7,613 nucleotides of DNA, taken from an uncultured Gammaproteobacteria bacterium (lineage in GTDB: Bacteria > Pseudomonadota > Gammaproteobacteria > CAIUAS01). This document shows, one piece after another, positions 7,135 through 7,613 of the stretch (positions are counted from its first letter, which is position 1; each line of letters starts with the position of its first letter). Both the position numbers and the translations under genes were made by a program. The notes beneath the pieces were generated by a model. That model was not told the DNA's origin, ran no database searches, and saw only the letters and a list, made by a program, of their open reading frames with translations. Where the stretch lies: NCBI GenBank assembly GCA_903897205.1, contig CAIUAS010000266.1, positions 1 through 7,613 on the forward strand. The letters run 5' to 3'.

Positions 7135-7581
7135 ATGACAGATACAACATTATTAACTGCCAAAGCTAATACCAATTATATTGCGCCACAACTTCCCACG
7201 TCCTTTATAACGCTTAGCGGCATTAATCCATTAGTGTCAGCCGCAATGCCCTTATTATTGCTTTTAATAAAATTTAAAAACACCACCGCTCACGATGACG
7301 TGGCAAGCTTAAGCAGACAAGTTATCCAAGAAATAGCCGCCTTTGAAATACATGCCAAAAATTTACAATGCGCTCCAAGGCTCATATTAGCCACCCGTTA
7401 TTGTTTATGCGTCGCTTTAGATGAAGTAGTTTTATTAACCCCCTGGGGCAGCAATAGCGTTTGGGCACAACAAACACTACTCAGTATTATTCACAAAGAA
7501 ACTTGGGGCGGCGAACGATTTTTTATTATCTTAGAAAAGATGGCAGCCACTTTTGCGGGGAGTCATCCATTTCTTCCCTGA
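7135..7581 (+). CDS. tssL: T6SS inner-membrane protein TssL, 5' part, apparently frameshifted
   Basis: TssL (DotU/IcmH family) has a cytoplasmic hook-shaped domain anchored by one C-terminal membrane helix and binds TssM and TssK. Seen: NPLVSAAMPLLLLL (residues 31-44), the central helix with FEIHAKNLQCAPRLILATRYCLCVALDEVVLLTPWG (70-105), W-A-QQTLLSIIHKETWGGERFFIILEKM (110-136). All are strong DotU hallmarks. Translation then runs ATFAGSHPFLP and stops at 7579-7581, before the family's LLE-xx-YLCL segment and membrane helix; a full protein is usually over 200 residues. A KDANNKLSLLI continuation appears in another frame at 7581-7613, suggesting a frameshift (true lesion, small insertion or sequence error). 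The window ends before the rest can be judged. AAAGGA (7121-7126), inside the tssK end, is 8 nt before the ATG. Confidence 0.9.
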   Translation: MTDTTLLTAKANTNYIAPQLPTSFITLSGINPLVSAAMPLLLLLIKFKNTTAHDDVASLSRQVIQEIAAFEIHAKNLQCAPRLILATRYCLCVALDEVVLLTPWGSNSVWAQQTLLSIIHKETWGGERFFIILEKMAATFAGSHPFLP

Positions 7582-7613
7582 AGGATGCCAATAACAAACT
7601 TAGTCTTCTCATT
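7542..7613 (+). other. Shifted-frame continuation of tssL (partial)
   Basis: In the frame starting at 7542 there is no stop up to the window end. From 7581 it reads KDANNKLSLLI, which resembles the stretch before the conserved LLE-xx-YLCL-x-LGFEGK region of DotU proteins. It probably encodes the C-terminal part of TssL displaced by an indel near 7546-7583. The match rests on eleven residues only. Confidence 0.4.

Overview
This window is the core of a type VI secretion system (T6SS) locus, laid out as two divergent operons around an AT-rich intergenic region at 4380-4638. The leftward operon reads tssA, tssB, tssC, tssG on the minus strand. The rightward operon reads an unrecognised/TssJ reading frame, tssK, then tssL (cut by the window edge) on the plus strand. 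The proteins are proteobacterial T6SS components of the TssJ/TssK/TssL-containing (T6SS-i) type. The AT-rich composition and family resemblances suggest a low-GC gammaproteobacterium, possibly host-associated. That is inference; nothing here fixes the genus.

Functionally, TssB and TssC form the contractile sheath, TssA primes and caps its assembly, TssG is a baseplate wedge protein, TssK links baseplate to membrane complex, and TssJ (outer-membrane lipoprotein) and TssL (inner membrane) are membrane-complex subunits. The divergent layout matches, from general knowledge, the Pseudomonas aeruginosa HSI-I plan: fha-tssJ-tssK-tssL-tssM one way, tssA-tssB-tssC-hcp-tagJ-tssE-tssF-tssG-clpV the other.

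Three departures from that plan stand out. (1) tssG directly follows tssC: hcp, tssE and tssF are absent from the junction, which instead holds a perfect 12-bp inverted repeat resembling a terminator, with the first ATG of tssG inside it. (2) The fha position is occupied by 222 codons of unrecognised, Asn/Ser/Thr-rich sequence that runs without a stop into tssJ; tssJ has its own Shine-Dalgarno sequence and lipoprotein signal at an internal ATG. (3) tssL meets a stop shortly after its GGE-R-FF motif, and a DotU-like continuation appears in another frame just beyond. Together these suggest a rearranged and perhaps partly eroding T6SS, although tssA, tssB, tssC, tssG and tssK are open and well conserved. 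No RNA genes, CRISPR arrays or transposase genes were seen.
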